Counted from the stretch's first letter, positions 27,027-37,007 are shown. The stretch is DNA of 64,000 nt from Skermanella sp. TT6 (GCF_016653635.2 NZ_CP067421.1:248001-312000); one strand, 5' to 3'. The notes: generated by a model not told the origin, from the letters alone. Numbers and translations: made by a program.

Positions 27027-29259
27027 AGATCAACGAATCAGGGAGAAATCCGTGTTCGTCGGCCTCCATGCACCAGAGCACCCACTCGCCGAGCTTGGTG
27101 TGCCGGGACTTGGTCATGGTGCCGTAGACCGCCACCGCGCAGGCCCGCTTCTCGCCGACCAGGATGACCAGGCGCTTGCCCCGGGTGACGCCGGTGTAGA
27201 GCAGGTTCCGGTGCAGCATGGCCAGGTGCTGCAGCATCACCGGGATCACCACGACCGGGTACTCCGATCCCTGGCTCTTGTGGATCGTCGTGGCGTAGGC
27301 GAGCACCACCTGGTCCAGCTCCTCGAAACGATAAGGGACGTCGCGCTCGTCGAAGCGGATCACCAGTTCCGCCCGGTCCGGATCAACCGAAGCGACCCGG
27401 CCGATGTCGCCGTTGTAGACCTCCTTGTCATAGTCGTTGACGATCTGCATCACCTTGTCACCCATGCTGAAGGTGAAGCCGAACCGCTCCACCCGCACCG
27501 CGCCCGGCGGGTTGATCGCCCGCTGCAGCTCGATGTTAAGCGAGCGGGCGCCAACCGACCCGACGTTCATCGGGCACAGTACCTGGATGTCGCGGATCGG
27601 GTCGTAGCCCTGCCGGCGCGGCAGGTGCCGGGCGACCAGGTGGACGACCGCGCGCACGGCCTGCTCGGGCGTGTCGGCGTCGAGCCAGTGGAAGTCGCTG
27701 GTCTCTCCCCGGCCCGGCAGCAGCGGCAGCTTGCCGGTGTTGATGCGGTGGGCGTTGGTGATGATCCGGCTGTTCGCCGCCTGCCGGAACACCTCGGTCA
27801 GCCGGACCACCGGCACGACGCCGCCGTCGATGATGTCGCCCAGCACCCGTCCCGGCCCGACACTGGGCAGCTGGTCCACGTCGCCGACCAGCAGCAGCGC
27901 CATGCCGGGCGGCACGGCTTTGAGCAGCGCGTACATCAGCGGGACATCGACCATCGAGGCCTCATCGACCACCAGCAGGTCGCCATCCAGCGGGGTCTCC
28001 TCGGCGCGCTTGAAGCCGCCGGTGCGCGGATCGACCTCGAGCAGCCGGTGCAGGGTCCTGGCCTCCAGCCCGGTTGCCTCGGTCATCCGTTTGGCCGCCC
28101 GGCCGGTGGGCGCCGCCAGCAGGATGCGGACACCCTTGGCAGTGAGTATTCTGATGATGCTGTTGACCAGCGTTGTCTTGCCGACGCCGGGGCCGCCGGT
28201 GATGACCAGGACCTTGGCGCGCAGCGCCTGGCGCAGGGCGGCCGCCTGGCTCGGCGCCAGCGAGATGCCGGCCCGCGCCTCGACCCACGGGATCGCCCGG
28301 GCGACATCGATCCCGGACCAGGGCAGCGGGCCGGCACACAGGGCACTGAGCCGCCCGGCGATGTTGCGCTCGGAGTGGAACAGCCAGCCCAGGAACACCG
28401 CCGGCTGACCGCCGATCGTGTCCTCGACCAGGGTGCCTTCCGCGACCTCCTCGGCAAGGCCCTGCCCGACCAGCCCGGTCTCCACCTCCAGCACCTTGGC
28501 GGCAGTCTCGATCAGCTCGGCACGTGGCAGGCCGCAGTGCCCCTCAGCCATGGCCCCGGAGAGGACATGCGACAGGCCGGCCCGGATGCGCAGCGGCGAG
28601 TCCCGGGCGATGCCGAAGGCGGCGGCGATCCGGTCGGCCGACAGGAAGCCGATGCCGCGTACATCCCGGGCGAGGCGGTACGGGTTCTCGGTGATCAGGC
28701 GGATCGCGTCGCTGCCGTAGAGCCGGTAGATCCGGACGCTCCTTGCGGTGCTGATCCGGTGCTCGTGCAGGAAGATCATGATCTCGCGCACGGCGCGCTG
28801 CTCGGCCCAGCCCTCGATGATCTGGCGGGCGCGCTGCGGCCCGATGCCGGGCACCTGACGCAGCCGCCCGGGCTCGGTCTCGATGACCTCGAACACGGCA
28901 TCGCCGAAGGCAGCGATCAGCTTGCGGGCATGGATCGGACCGATGCCGCGGATCAGGCCAGAGGACAGGTACTTCTCAATGCCCTCGGAGGAAGCGGGCG
29001 GGGCCGAGTTCAGGAAGGAAGCCTGGAACTGCAGGCCGTGGCTGCGGTCGTTGATCCACTGGCCGGTGGCCTGGATCCGCTCGCCCGGGGTGATCGCCGC
29101 CGCCCGGCCCACCACGGTGGTCAGCTCGCGGCGCCCCCGCACCTGGACGCGCAGGACGCAGAAGCCGGTCTCGGCATTGTGGAAGGTCACCCGCTCGACC
29201 GTACCGACCAGCATCTCGCCGGCACCCTGCCGCGCGAGGCTCTCCAGGACAGGGGTCAC
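26977..29259 (-). CDS. recD2: RecD2-like DNA helicase, with a doubtful C-terminus
   Basis: A superfamily 1 5'-3' helicase. It has an N-terminal OB-like domain (LVGTVERVTFHNAETGFCVL), helix-hairpin-helix repeats (IRGIGPIHARKLIAAFGD, QVPGIGPQRARQIIEG), Walker A ITGGPGVGKTTLVNS, Walker B LLVVDEASMVD, motif III VGDVDQLPSVG and C-terminal motifs YATTIHKSQGSEYPVVV and LLYTGVTRGKRLVILVG. The 760 residues match RecD2 of about 720-740. The last 50 or so residues overlap the end of the IS5 element and are probably not native. The start is GTG 29259, or an internal ATG 15 codons later. It is not next to recBC, as expected for RecD2. Confidence 0.88.
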   Translation of the reverse strand: MTPVLESLARQGAGEMLVGTVERVTFHNAETGFCVLRVQVRGRRELTTVVGRAAAITPGERIQATGQWINDRSHGLQFQASFLNSAPPASSEGIEKYLSSGLIRGIGPIHARKLIAAFGDAVFEVIETEPGRLRQVPGIGPQRARQIIEGWAEQRAVREIMIFLHEHRISTARSVRIYRLYGSDAIRLITENPYRLARDVRGIGFLSADRIAAAFGIARDSPLRIRAGLSHVLSGAMAEGHCGLPRAELIETAAKVLEVETGLVGQGLAEEVAEGTLVEDTIGGQPAVFLGWLFHSERNIAGRLSALCAGPLPWSGIDVARAIPWVEARAGISLAPSQAAALRQALRAKVLVITGGPGVGKTTLVNSIIRILTAKGVRILLAAPTGRAAKRMTEATGLEARTLHRLLEVDPRTGGFKRAEETPLDGDLLVVDEASMVDVPLMYALLKAVPPGMALLLVGDVDQLPSVGPGRVLGDIIDGGVVPVVRLTEVFRQAANSRIITNAHRINTGKLPLLPGRGETSDFHWLDADTPEQAVRAVVHLVARHLPRRQGYDPIRDIQVLCPMNVGSVGARSLNIELQRAINPPGAVRVERFGFTFSMGDKVMQIVNDYDKEVYNGDIGRVASVDPDRAELVIRFDERDVPYRFEELDQVVLAYATTIHKSQGSEYPVVVIPVMLQHLAMLHRNLLYTGVTRGKRLVILVGEKRACAVAVYGTMTKSRHTKLGEWVLWCMEADEHGFLPDSLIFKRRGQSSGVRSRTCG

Positions 29260-29403
29260 CGCCTCAAAGCTCCAGCGTCAGCAGATCTACTTCCGTCTGC
29301 CCGCATCTCATCACGACAGGCAGCCATCGGCTGTCCCAATTCGGTTGGACGAGCGCCCTCGCCTTCGTTTTTCTCGAACCGTGTGCCGAGACAGCTGACA
29401 GGA

Positions 29404-30414
29404 TCAATGGGCTGCCGGTCTGCCGAAAACGGTGTCAATGTTTTCGGCATCAAGCACCACGTCAATCCAAGCGTCCAGCTGCTCCACGTCAGCCGCCTGC
29501 ACCCGGGCACGGTAGGGCTCCGGAACACCGTGGAAGCGTCGCTCAAGCAACCGGAGCAACGTCTCGGCTTTACCTCTGGCTTTTCCCCGGGCCTCACCTT
29601 CAATGCGCCCCTGTTCGCGTTCCTGCGCCATGACCGACATCACCGCCTCCCTCTGCTCATCCGGCGCCCGGGCCAGCGCCCCCTCGATCACCCGGCGGTC
29701 GACCGCATCGTACGCCCAGTTGATATATATGAACGCACTGACCAGGATTCCGCTACCCAGCAGATCGTCGACCGCCGCCAGCACCGCCGCCCCCTGCCCG
29801 TCCGGCCGGTAGCTGTACTTCAGCACCCGCAGCCCACCGCGCGCCACCCGCTGATCGGACAGCTGCTCGTCCGGCACCCGCCCGAGGTCGAGCAGGGCGT
29901 AGCGGAAGTCCGGCAGGTAGGGCCGCAGCGCCGGATATGCTGCCACCGTCTCGCCGAACGACAGCGGCACGGTCCACTCCCGGGCACCATGGTAGATCAC
30001 CAGCGGCACGATCGGCGGGCGCTCGCTGCCCACCGCCCCGCCCTGCTCCAGCCGTTGCCGGTCCAGCCGGCGCCAGATCTCGGCCAGGTAGCCCAGCAGC
30101 TGGACCCCGACCTCCGGGTCCGGTGCGCTCTTGTGTTCCAGCAGCACGTAGATGTAGAGCTCGCCGCCGGCCAGGGTCCGGGCCCGGTAGAGCCGGTCGG
30201 CCTGGCTGTGGCGCAGGTGGGCCGCGACGAAGTGGGCATCGAGCAGCTCCGGCGCGTCCGGCGCCAGCAGCGCCGCCACCTCGGCCGGCAGGTGTTCGCG
30301 CAGCACGGCCGCGGCCACGCCGGGCTCGTCCATCAGCGCCCGGAAAAAGGCGTCATGGGTGACCGGTAGGTTCTGCACGGATGGGCGGCTCCTGGTTGTC
30401 GGAGGTCGGATCAT
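29404..30414 (-). CDS. Rpn-family recombination-promoting nuclease
   Basis: A PD-(D/E)XK nuclease-like protein of the Rpn/transposase_31 family. The N-terminus reads THDAFFRALMDEPGVAAAVL and the core LYIYVLLEHKSAPDPEVGVQ (E and K of the nuclease motif), then PPIVPLVIYHG. The C-terminus has a charged region EQGRIEGEARGKARGKAETL typical of this family. ATG 30414 gives 336 residues; a longer frame from 30525 adds a sequence unlike the family. Rpn proteins promote RecA-independent recombination and are common in IS-rich regions; some act in phage defence. It lies 144 bp upstream of recD2 on the same strand. Confidence 0.82.
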   Translation of the reverse strand: MIRPPTTRSRPSVQNLPVTHDAFFRALMDEPGVAAAVLREHLPAEVAALLAPDAPELLDAHFVAAHLRHSQADRLYRARTLAGGELYIYVLLEHKSAPDPEVGVQLLGYLAEIWRRLDRQRLEQGGAVGSERPPIVPLVIYHGAREWTVPLSFGETVAAYPALRPYLPDFRYALLDLGRVPDEQLSDQRVARGGLRVLKYSYRPDGQGAAVLAAVDDLLGSGILVSAFIYINWAYDAVDRRVIEGALARAPDEQREAVMSVMAQEREQGRIEGEARGKARGKAETLLRLLERRFHGVPEPYRARVQAADVEQLDAWIDVVLDAENIDTVFGRPAAH

Positions 30415-30606
30415 GCCGTGCCGGCACCAGCCACGCCAGCCGGATTTCTCACCGATCCCCAGGGCAATCGTTGCCGTTTTCACCTCTCGCTGGAGGAATT
30501 CCGGGATCGGGAGGGACGTCCCCACCGGTTGTCAAGGGGCTGAGTAGAGCTGACGGGTGCCCCCTACATCCGATGGTTATGATTTCCGACGGCCCGACGC
30601 GCGTCA

Positions 30607-32552
30607 ATCGGGATAGGGGGGCGCCTCGCGGTGCCACCCCTCCCACACCACCGGGCATACGGGTCCGTACCATGGCGGTTCGGCGGATTAAGCGGTGAAC
30701 GACGTCGCCATCGAGGGCAGGCCCAGGTTCCGGAAGCGGGCGTTGGAGTAGGCGCGGTGCAGGGCGTGGGTGGAACTGAGCCGCCAGGGTCCCTTGGGGC
30801 TCCAGACGAGTTCGCTGGCCGCCTTCTCGGACACCCCGAGACGCCGCAGTTCCTGGTAGCGCCGACGCCGCGTCTTCCACTGGACCCACGCGACGCAGCG
30901 CAGGCGTCGGCGGATCCACCCGTCCAGGGCTTGCAACTCGGAGAGCTGGCTGAAGCCGAAGTACCCGGCCCAACCCCGCAGGATTGGAGCCAGGTCTGCA
31001 ATCATCCGCTCCACGGGAATGCCCCTGTGTCGGCGCGTCAGGACGCGCACCCGGTCCTTGAACCGGGTGATCGCCTTAGCGCTGATGCACCGCCGGAATG
31101 CCCGGTCGTTCCTGACTGTGAAGCCAAGAAACGAGCGCTCCCACGGTCGGGCAACGGCACTCTTATCCGCGTTGACCTGAAGCTTGAGGCGCCGTTCAAT
31201 GAAGCGGGTCAGGCTCGCCATGACCCGCTGGCCGGCCTTTTCGCTGCGGACGTAGATGTTGCAATCATCGGCGTACCGCACGAACCGGTGGCCCCGGCGC
31301 TCCAACTCGCGATCCAGCTCATCCAGCACGAGATTCGACAGCAAGGGCGAGAGCGGACCGCCTTGCGGAACGCCTTCGCGGCTTTCTTCGAAGAGCCCGC
31401 CCCTGAGCACTCCGGCCGTCAGGTAGGCCCGGATAACCCGGAGTACCCGCCGGTCGGAGATCCGCGCCGCCACGGCGGCCATCAGTCTGTCGTGGTGGAC
31501 CCGGTCGAAAAATTTCGCCAGATCGAGGTCTACGACAAAGTGGTAGCCTTCGATGACATAGGCTTGCGCCTGCGCCACCGCTTGGTGCGCGGAGCGGCCC
31601 GGCCGGAAACCGTAGCTGTGCTCGCTGAATGTCGGGTCCCACAGTGGCTGGAGCCGCTGCAGGATGGCCTGCTGGATCACGCGGTCGATCGCGCAAGGAA
31701 TGCCGAGGTTGCGCGTCCCGCCGGCCGGCTTGGGGATTTCCACCCGTCGAACCGGTTGCGGCTGGTAGCGCCCCTGGAGCAGCTGCCCTTCGACCTCCGG
31801 CCAGCACGCCGCGAGAACAGCCGGCAACTGCTTGACGGTGATCCCGTCAATACCGGCTGCCCCCTTGTTGCGGACCACCGCCCGGATCGCTGCTTCCATG
31901 TTGTCCGGTGCACAGATCTCCTCCATGAGTCGTTCGTTCACTGCCGGGCTTTCGGGGCCGGGCATCGCCCTGATCACACTCGAGTTGGTATGGCGGCTGC
32001 GCTGTGCTCATGAGACACCCGATCTACTCGCCCTTTCCTTCACCCCCTCTCGGGGACCGTTCAGGCCTTCAGCCGGCAAGCCGGCCTACTACGCCTTCTG
32101 CTGACTTCTGCACCGCGCTCGGGGAGCCTTGCGACGCCCTCAGTCCTGACGGACACGGTGCAGATCTCCTGGGGTAAGCTCCGCAGCTTTCCTCGCAGCC
32201 CCGCCGGATTTACAGCCATGGCCCTTGATGGATATGGACTTCGCGACTGGCTGCCCGCTCGTCCGACCATACCTGCCTCAGATCCGATTCCTGTTCGTCG
32301 GGTCGCGATTTCGCTCCACGCTTCCTTCAGACGGTCCCTCGCGGTTCCGCCCTTGCGCTTCGCTCGTACTTCACCTCCATCAGGTTGTACGGGGGACTTT
32401 CACCCCCACAAGCTGCTGGGCATGCCCAGCACACAGCCTGGCCCTTTGGGCCACCGCCAAAGGCGGCATGGGCTTGACCCGCGCCGTTCCGCCGGAAGCT
32501 CCGCCTCCATCGGATGTAAGGGGCGGAGCCACCGTCTGTTCAGTTGTCGCGC
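30607..32552 (-). mobile_element. Bacterial group II intron
   Basis: The 5' leader on the minus strand has intron-like motifs (CAACCTGATGGAGGTGAAG, GAACCGCGAGGGACCGTC). The open frame encodes a reverse transcriptase. Near the 3' end a domain V-like hairpin (GAACCGCCATGGTACGGACC then CGTATGCCCGGTGGT) and a domain VI ending CCTATCCCGAT are seen. Boundaries are estimated from these motifs: 5' GCGCGACAACTG near 32552 and 3' end near 30607. It sits directly behind the stop codon of an IS110 transposase, in the 3' untranslated part of that element. Confidence 0.75.
30688..31965 (-). CDS. ltrA: Group II intron reverse transcriptase/maturase
   Basis: Splices and mobilises the intron. Reverse transcriptase blocks are clear: GAAGIDGITV, PKPAGGTRNLGIP, YGFRPGRSAHQAV, VVDLDLAKFFDRVHH, GVPQGGPLSPLLSNL, and the catalytic FVRYADDCNIY. 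The maturase and C-terminal GIIM domain follow (GWAGYFGFSQLSELQALDGW, IRRRLRCVAWVQWKTRRRR). There is no HNH endonuclease. ATG 31965 gives 425 residues; GTG 31977 is an alternative. The frame is intact, so the intron could be active. Confidence 0.92.
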   Translation of the reverse strand: MPGPESPAVNERLMEEICAPDNMEAAIRAVVRNKGAAGIDGITVKQLPAVLAACWPEVEGQLLQGRYQPQPVRRVEIPKPAGGTRNLGIPCAIDRVIQQAILQRLQPLWDPTFSEHSYGFRPGRSAHQAVAQAQAYVIEGYHFVVDLDLAKFFDRVHHDRLMAAVAARISDRRVLRVIRAYLTAGVLRGGLFEESREGVPQGGPLSPLLSNLVLDELDRELERRGHRFVRYADDCNIYVRSEKAGQRVMASLTRFIERRLKLQVNADKSAVARPWERSFLGFTVRNDRAFRRCISAKAITRFKDRVRVLTRRHRGIPVERMIADLAPILRGWAGYFGFSQLSELQALDGWIRRRLRCVAWVQWKTRRRRYQELRRLGVSEKAASELVWSPKGPWRLSSTHALHRAYSNARFRNLGLPSMATSFTA

Positions 32553-32559
32553 GTTCCGT

Positions 32560-33822
32560 TCAGGCGGCTTGAGGCTCCCTTGCGGTGCGCTGAGGATCGT
32601 AAAGGCTGCGGCTGCGCATCATGGCGCAAGCGGTTTCCAGCAGCCGGTCGCCGACCGTGCGTAGCGCCCGGCCATGACTGTGGCCGGCTTGGCGCAGGGC
32701 CTGATAGCGCGCCTTGCAGGTGGCGTCGCATTGGACCGCGACACGGCTCCAGTGATAGACTGCGTCGCGCAGACGCTGGCTGCAGGCCTGACGCATCAGC
32801 ACGACGCAGCTCTTGCCGCTGCGCCGGGTCACCGGCGCCACGCCGGCCAGCGCCCGCAGAGCCTGATGGTCACCCGCCTTCAGAGGCCCCCCGGCCTCGA
32901 CCAGCAGAGTGGCGCAGACGATCCTCCCGACCCCCGGCAAGGAGCGCAGGATCGTCACGTCGCTCTGCTGTGGCGATTGCCCCGGCGCCGCCTCCGGTTC
33001 CTCCGGAGAGGCCGCCAACTCGGTCAGGATCTGGTCGACCCGCCGCTCGGCCGCCGTGATCTGGCGGGTGACGAGGCGCAGCCGGTCGCGCAAAGCGCCG
33101 ACATGGGCGCTCGCCGCCTCGACCGTGCCGGGCGCCACCGTCAGCGCCGGGCGACGCAGGCGCCGCATCACCTCGGCGGCGTCGAACCGGCGGACCCGGT
33201 GCTTCCTCAGCAGCTTGGCGATCGTGCTCTCGCGCACCCGGAGCGCCTTGGCCGGTGTTGGCGCCAGCGCCCACAGATCCAGAAACCATGCCGCCGACAG
33301 GTCGTCGGACAACTCCAGGATCTGCGGGTAATAGCGCCAGAGCTGCTCGCGCATGCGGTTGGTCAGGCGAACGCGCTCGTGCTTGCACTCCTCGGTCATG
33401 CGCAATCTTTCGCGCAGTTCGATCAGCCTGGGCTCATCCCGCTTCAAGCGTCGGAAACAGCGGGTGTCGGTGCGCAGGCTGTCGCCCAGCACCCGGGCAT
33501 CGCGCCGGTCGTCCTTGGCCCCGGAAACCGAAAAGCGGTCCCGGAAGCGGTCGAGTTGCTTGGGATTGAGGGCATGAACCGCAAAGCCACGCTCCATCAA
33601 GCTTTCCACGACTGGGCCGTGGGGCAACTCGATGCCAACGGCGATGCGCTCCGGAGCGGCGCCCGTGGTCGCGATCAGCCAGGCCGCCAACGCGGCCAGT
33701 TCCTCACCACCATGGCGCACCGCGCGCTCCCCGCGCACCACGCCACGATCATCGGCCAGGCAGACCTGATGAACCTCGCTCGCCCAGTCGATGCCGACAT
33801 ACCAGTCGAACATCTCACTCAT
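32560..33822 (-). CDS. IS110-family transposase
   Basis: A 420-residue DEDD transposase: FDWYVGIDWASEVHQVCLAD (first Asp), IAVGIELPHGPVVESL (Glu), GAKDDRRDARVLGDSL (Asp pair), a coiled linker, and the transposase_20 domain SLPGVGRIVCATLLVEAG with VTRRSGKSCVVLMRQACSQR. ATG 33822 has GGGAG upstream; the open frame extends further to 33954 without support. The coding frame is intact. The element's right end is occupied by a group II intron starting about 8 bp after the stop. Confidence 0.9.
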   Translation of the reverse strand: MSEMFDWYVGIDWASEVHQVCLADDRGVVRGERAVRHGGEELAALAAWLIATTGAAPERIAVGIELPHGPVVESLMERGFAVHALNPKQLDRFRDRFSVSGAKDDRRDARVLGDSLRTDTRCFRRLKRDEPRLIELRERLRMTEECKHERVRLTNRMREQLWRYYPQILELSDDLSAAWFLDLWALAPTPAKALRVRESTIAKLLRKHRVRRFDAAEVMRRLRRPALTVAPGTVEAASAHVGALRDRLRLVTRQITAAERRVDQILTELAASPEEPEAAPGQSPQQSDVTILRSLPGVGRIVCATLLVEAGGPLKAGDHQALRALAGVAPVTRRSGKSCVVLMRQACSQRLRDAVYHWSRVAVQCDATCKARYQALRQAGHSHGRALRTVGDRLLETACAMMRSRSLYDPQRTAREPQAA

Positions 33823-34061
33823 CGAAGGGCTCCCATCCACATGGGCCGCCGCAGCCTGGATCCACCCCTGTACTGGCGCTCGCTTGGCGCTGACTCCCCA
33901 CTGGGCCTCAGCCGCGGCCTGCCGCCGGGGCACGCGTCCCCCCCAGGTGCTCAAAACACAGGGGGCAAAAGGTTGCTCCCGACGGACTGGCCCGATCAGT
34001 CAACGGCGCTACAGTACCGCCGACCGTTTGGCCCGTGAAGGGTACAGGGGCTTGCCGCTGA
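33823..34061. other. IS110 left non-coding end and spacer
   Basis: IS110 elements have a long untranslated end beside the transposase start that encodes the bridge RNA; this stretch is in the right place for it. The IS boundary could not be fixed. No gene is supported. Confidence 0.4.
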
Positions 34062-34271
34062 TCACTCCCCCGATCCAGCACTGCCGGTTCGCTCCACCAG
34101 ACCAGCAACGCGCTCGGCGCTGGTTGCAAGATAGCGCAGGCGCCGGGACATCTCCCCGGGGTGGTCAAGCCCGCTCTCATCCAAAAGGCGCTGCAGCGTG
34201 CGCACCTCCTGATCAAGGCGGTCAAGCTCGATCGCAATCCGTCTGGTTTTATCCTCGTTCCTTTCCGTCAT
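34062..34271 (-). CDS. Small coiled-coil hypothetical protein
   Basis: A 69-residue frame, MTERNEDKTRRIAIELDRLD then QEVRTLQRLLDESGLDHPGE and ending ERTGSAGSGE. GGAGAGG lies a few bases before the ATG. The sequence is charged and helical and would form a coiled coil; there is no membrane segment. No family recognised. It stands alone between IS110 and the DUF2934 gene. Confidence 0.5.
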   Translation of the reverse strand: MTERNEDKTRRIAIELDRLDQEVRTLQRLLDESGLDHPGEMSRRLRYLATSAERVAGLVERTGSAGSGE

Positions 34272-34499
34272 GGGCGCCTCTCCAAACTACCCCGAACTCT
34301 ACGGTTATGCGTTCCATGGTCCCTTGCCGGAACCATGACGTCCGCCCGTGATCGAGGACCGAACGTCGTCGTCTGGAGGCGTCGTGATTGCCGGCTTTCC
34401 GAACGGCACCAAGAAAGCAGTGGTTACTGAAGCCGCTCGACTAACCGGTGCAAAGCCACCCTTCAGCGGATCGACGCGTCAGATCCTGGCCGATCCCGA

Positions 34500-34820
34500 T
34501 CAGTAGGCGGGAGGATCGCTGGCCGGGAAGGACTCGTCCGAACTCTGGTCGGTCTTGTCCCAGGGGCGGCGTGGAGCATCGCGCATCCCGTCCGGGCCCG
34601 CCGATCGGACCTGTGCTGAACGGTTGTCACCAGCGGCTGCCGCATCCTCGCCACAGAACGCCATGGGCCGTCTGGTGCAATCCGTCTCAGCCCCGGTTTC
34701 CGCCGCGATCTCCTGGCAGGCCCGGGTCCAATGTTCATCCTGCTGGCCCTCGGGACGTCCAGCCCGTTCCCAGATCTCGTAGGCGCGCTGCTGAATCTTC
34801 TCTTCAAGACTGCCAACCAT
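34500..34820 (-). CDS. DUF2934 domain protein
   Basis: 106 residues from ATG 34820, which follows a GGAAGG site. The N-terminus EEKIQQRAYEIWERAGRPEG with DEHWTRACQEI is the DUF2934 domain, common in rhizobia and azospirilla and of unknown role. The tail ends DQSSDESFPASDPPAY, a motif seen at the end of many small alphaproteobacterial proteins. The frame continues upstream to 34979, but that part lacks domain similarity. Confidence 0.75.
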   Translation of the reverse strand: MVGSLEEKIQQRAYEIWERAGRPEGQQDEHWTRACQEIAAETGAETDCTRRPMAFCGEDAAAAGDNRSAQVRSAGPDGMRDAPRRPWDKTDQSSDESFPASDPPAY

Positions 34821-34896
34821 CGTCCTTCCCTTCCGATCGGGCCGATTATGCAACGGCCGCTTGTCTGACGTCTCCGCTTTCGGCCCGTGAGGCTCG

Positions 34897-36497
34897 CTAC
34901 CGCCACCGCTGCCGGTGCTTCTGTGCCGCCACGGTCTGCCCGGCAACATACCGCATGACGGGGATGTCACCAACCTCACGGCCTTCCGCCAGCGCCCGGG
35001 CGGCCGCGCAGAACTCCGTCCAGCGCTCGTCCTCGTCGCTGCGGCTCAGCAGGAAAGCCGTCCAGGCCAGGAGGTCGGTCCAGCGACGCCGCTGCGGCTC
35101 GAGAAGCTGCTCCAGCACCACGGCTTCACCCCTGGCCCTGCTCAGGCGCTTGCCGCCGAGCAGCGACTGTACCTGATCGCCGTCCTCGAACCAGCTGTCC
35201 AGGAAGGGGTACTCGTCCGCAAGATCACCCCCTTCCTTCAGCAGCTCGTCCAGGGCGGCGGGCCTGCGCGCTTCCAGTTCGATCCCCTGCTCCAGCATCG
35301 TCAGCAGTGTTTCGGTCGGCAGCAGTTCCGGCTGGACCGAGTGCAGCCCCACCGTTTCCAGGAGGTCCACCAGCCCGAATGGTGGCAGGGTGCCGGTCCC
35401 GAGACCGACCGCCAGAAAATGCGCGATCGCCCTGCCCAGGAACTCGCGGTCGACTGCGTACTGGTCGACACCGCCGCCGGCCTGGAGCAGAATTTCCTCG
35501 ACCTCGGCCCGGCCCATGCCATGCTGCGCCCAGGCATCCCGAACCCCGATGCCATGTTTGAGCAGCACAGTGCCGAGGGCATGCCGCCGCCCTTCCCGGC
35601 AGATCACCAGAATGCTGACCGCGCCCGAACCATCGACACCCGATGCCAGGACATCCCGCACCTGGGCCTCGGGCCAGGAGGCGCACTCCACTCCTTTGCG
35701 GCGGCAGGCCTGGATAGCCTGATCCAGGGTCGGCCGGCCACCGCCTGTCTCCGGCATCCAGTTCCGGACCGCGATCATCCGGCGCAGCATGATGGGCGAC
35801 ACCAGCCCCCGGGGTGCCGCTTCCACGAGACTGCGGGCGACGCTCACCCGCACCGTGGCCGACGGATCCAGCAGCCAGCCCACCGCGGCCTCCCGGGCCA
35901 CCGGCTCACCGGACTGCAGCAGCATTGCCGCCATGGCGCCGCGATGGTCCTCAGGGAATGCGGCGCCCGTCTCGGCCAGATGGGCGTGCAGGGCGAAGAC
36001 GTCTCCCTTGACGCTCTTCGCCAGATCGGCGGCGAATTCCGCCATCGTCCGGTGTGGGTTGTGGCCATCACCTGATCGGTATTACGCTCGAGCAACTCGA
36101 TCATGAGGGTACGGAGTTGCTCGCCGGGTTCGAGCTTCGCCGTGGCGAACTCGCCCAGGAGCAGGAGCAGCAGGCCCGGCTCCGCTTCGCCCTCACGTCC
36201 GGCGGCGAGCAGCCTGGCTGACACCGCCTCAACCAGGTAGCGTGCTTCGCCGCGACCTGCCTCGACCCCGAAGCGCAGGTACTCCAGCGCCTGCCCGAAC
36301 AGGAATACACAGGCCGAGATGAGTTTCTGGTTCGGCCGCTTCCTGCGCCCTTCCTCCAGCAGCAGTTCGATCACCTCGAGGGCAACCTCCGGGCTCGCCT
36401 CCAGCAGATGCGAGGCTGCCAGTGAATAATCCCCAGGCTGCCCCGCCGTGATCTCCTTAGCTACGAGCTTGGCCAGTTTCGTCAGCTCATTACGCTT
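34897..36497 (-). pseudogene. Unknown helical-repeat protein, apparent frameshift
   Basis: Two consecutive minus-strand frames look like parts of one protein of about 530 residues. The first (36497 down to about 36060) starts MKRNELTKLAKLVAKEITAG and ends near LMIELLERNTDQV. The second (36045-34897) starts MAEFAADLAKSVKGDVFALH and runs 382 residues (AVGWLLDPSATVRVSVARSL, resembling a HEAT-type repeat). The second has no ribosome site before its ATG, and the first, after about residue 150, turns into unlikely sequence, so a one-base indel near 36050-36080 is likely. If not, they are two overlapping genes. No family or function recognised. Confidence 0.55.
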
Positions 36498-36764
36498 CAT
36501 CAAACGGCACATCCCTTCTTCAACACGCATCAGCACGATGTCTCGACATTCTGGCCATCGCCCCGAATGCAGCGCTGTCCGTCAGGTCGCCTTGCGGCAT
36601 CTCAAACGCTGCCGTCCCCGGCGCAGGGTGATGCACCGCCAGCCGGCCGTTTTTCCAGAACCCGCCTCCAGGCAGGCACCGATCGGACGGGCTGGTTGCC
36701 GGCCGGTCCAGCATCGTCCCGTGGTCACACCAAAGTACCCGGATCCCTGTCAATGTATTTTCGC

Positions 36765-37007
36765 TCACGCGCGGCCGAGCAGGTTCCTGGCCAGCGTCGG
36801 CTCCTCCCTGCGCCGGCGCATGCCCTTGACGATGCTGGCCACGACCGTCAGGAGATCGTCGCTGGCCCGCTTCTTCGGGGCGGCCTTCAGCAGGTCCGCG
36901 TCGATGAAGTCATCGCGCGCCAGCCGGCAGGCGACTCGGATGATGCTGTCCCGGGTCCAGGCGCCACCGCCGGGCCGCGGCACCGCGAGGCTGTTGAGCC
37001 GGTGCAC
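36765..37007 (-). CDS. Hypothetical ORF or gene remnant
   Basis: An 80-residue frame from a GTG, containing SLAVPRPGGGAWTRDSIIRV then ACRLARDDFIDADLL and ending EEPTLARNLLGRA. The PRPGGGAWTRDSI part weakly resembles the C-terminal DNA-binding segment of serine recombinases, but the rest does not. The frame is open further upstream for about 25 codons with plausible sequence, so it could be the 3' end of a decayed gene. Low certainty. Confidence 0.3.
   Translation of the reverse strand: MHRLNSLAVPRPGGGAWTRDSIIRVACRLARDDFIDADLLKAAPKKRASDDLLTVVASIVKGMRRRREEPTLARNLLGRA

Noticed and set aside
26929-30369. A 1146-codon open frame on the + strand
   Set aside because: It is anti-sense to recD2 and rpn, which have clear motifs; the + frame is composed of low-complexity Ala/Gly/Asp/Arg-rich shadow sequence.
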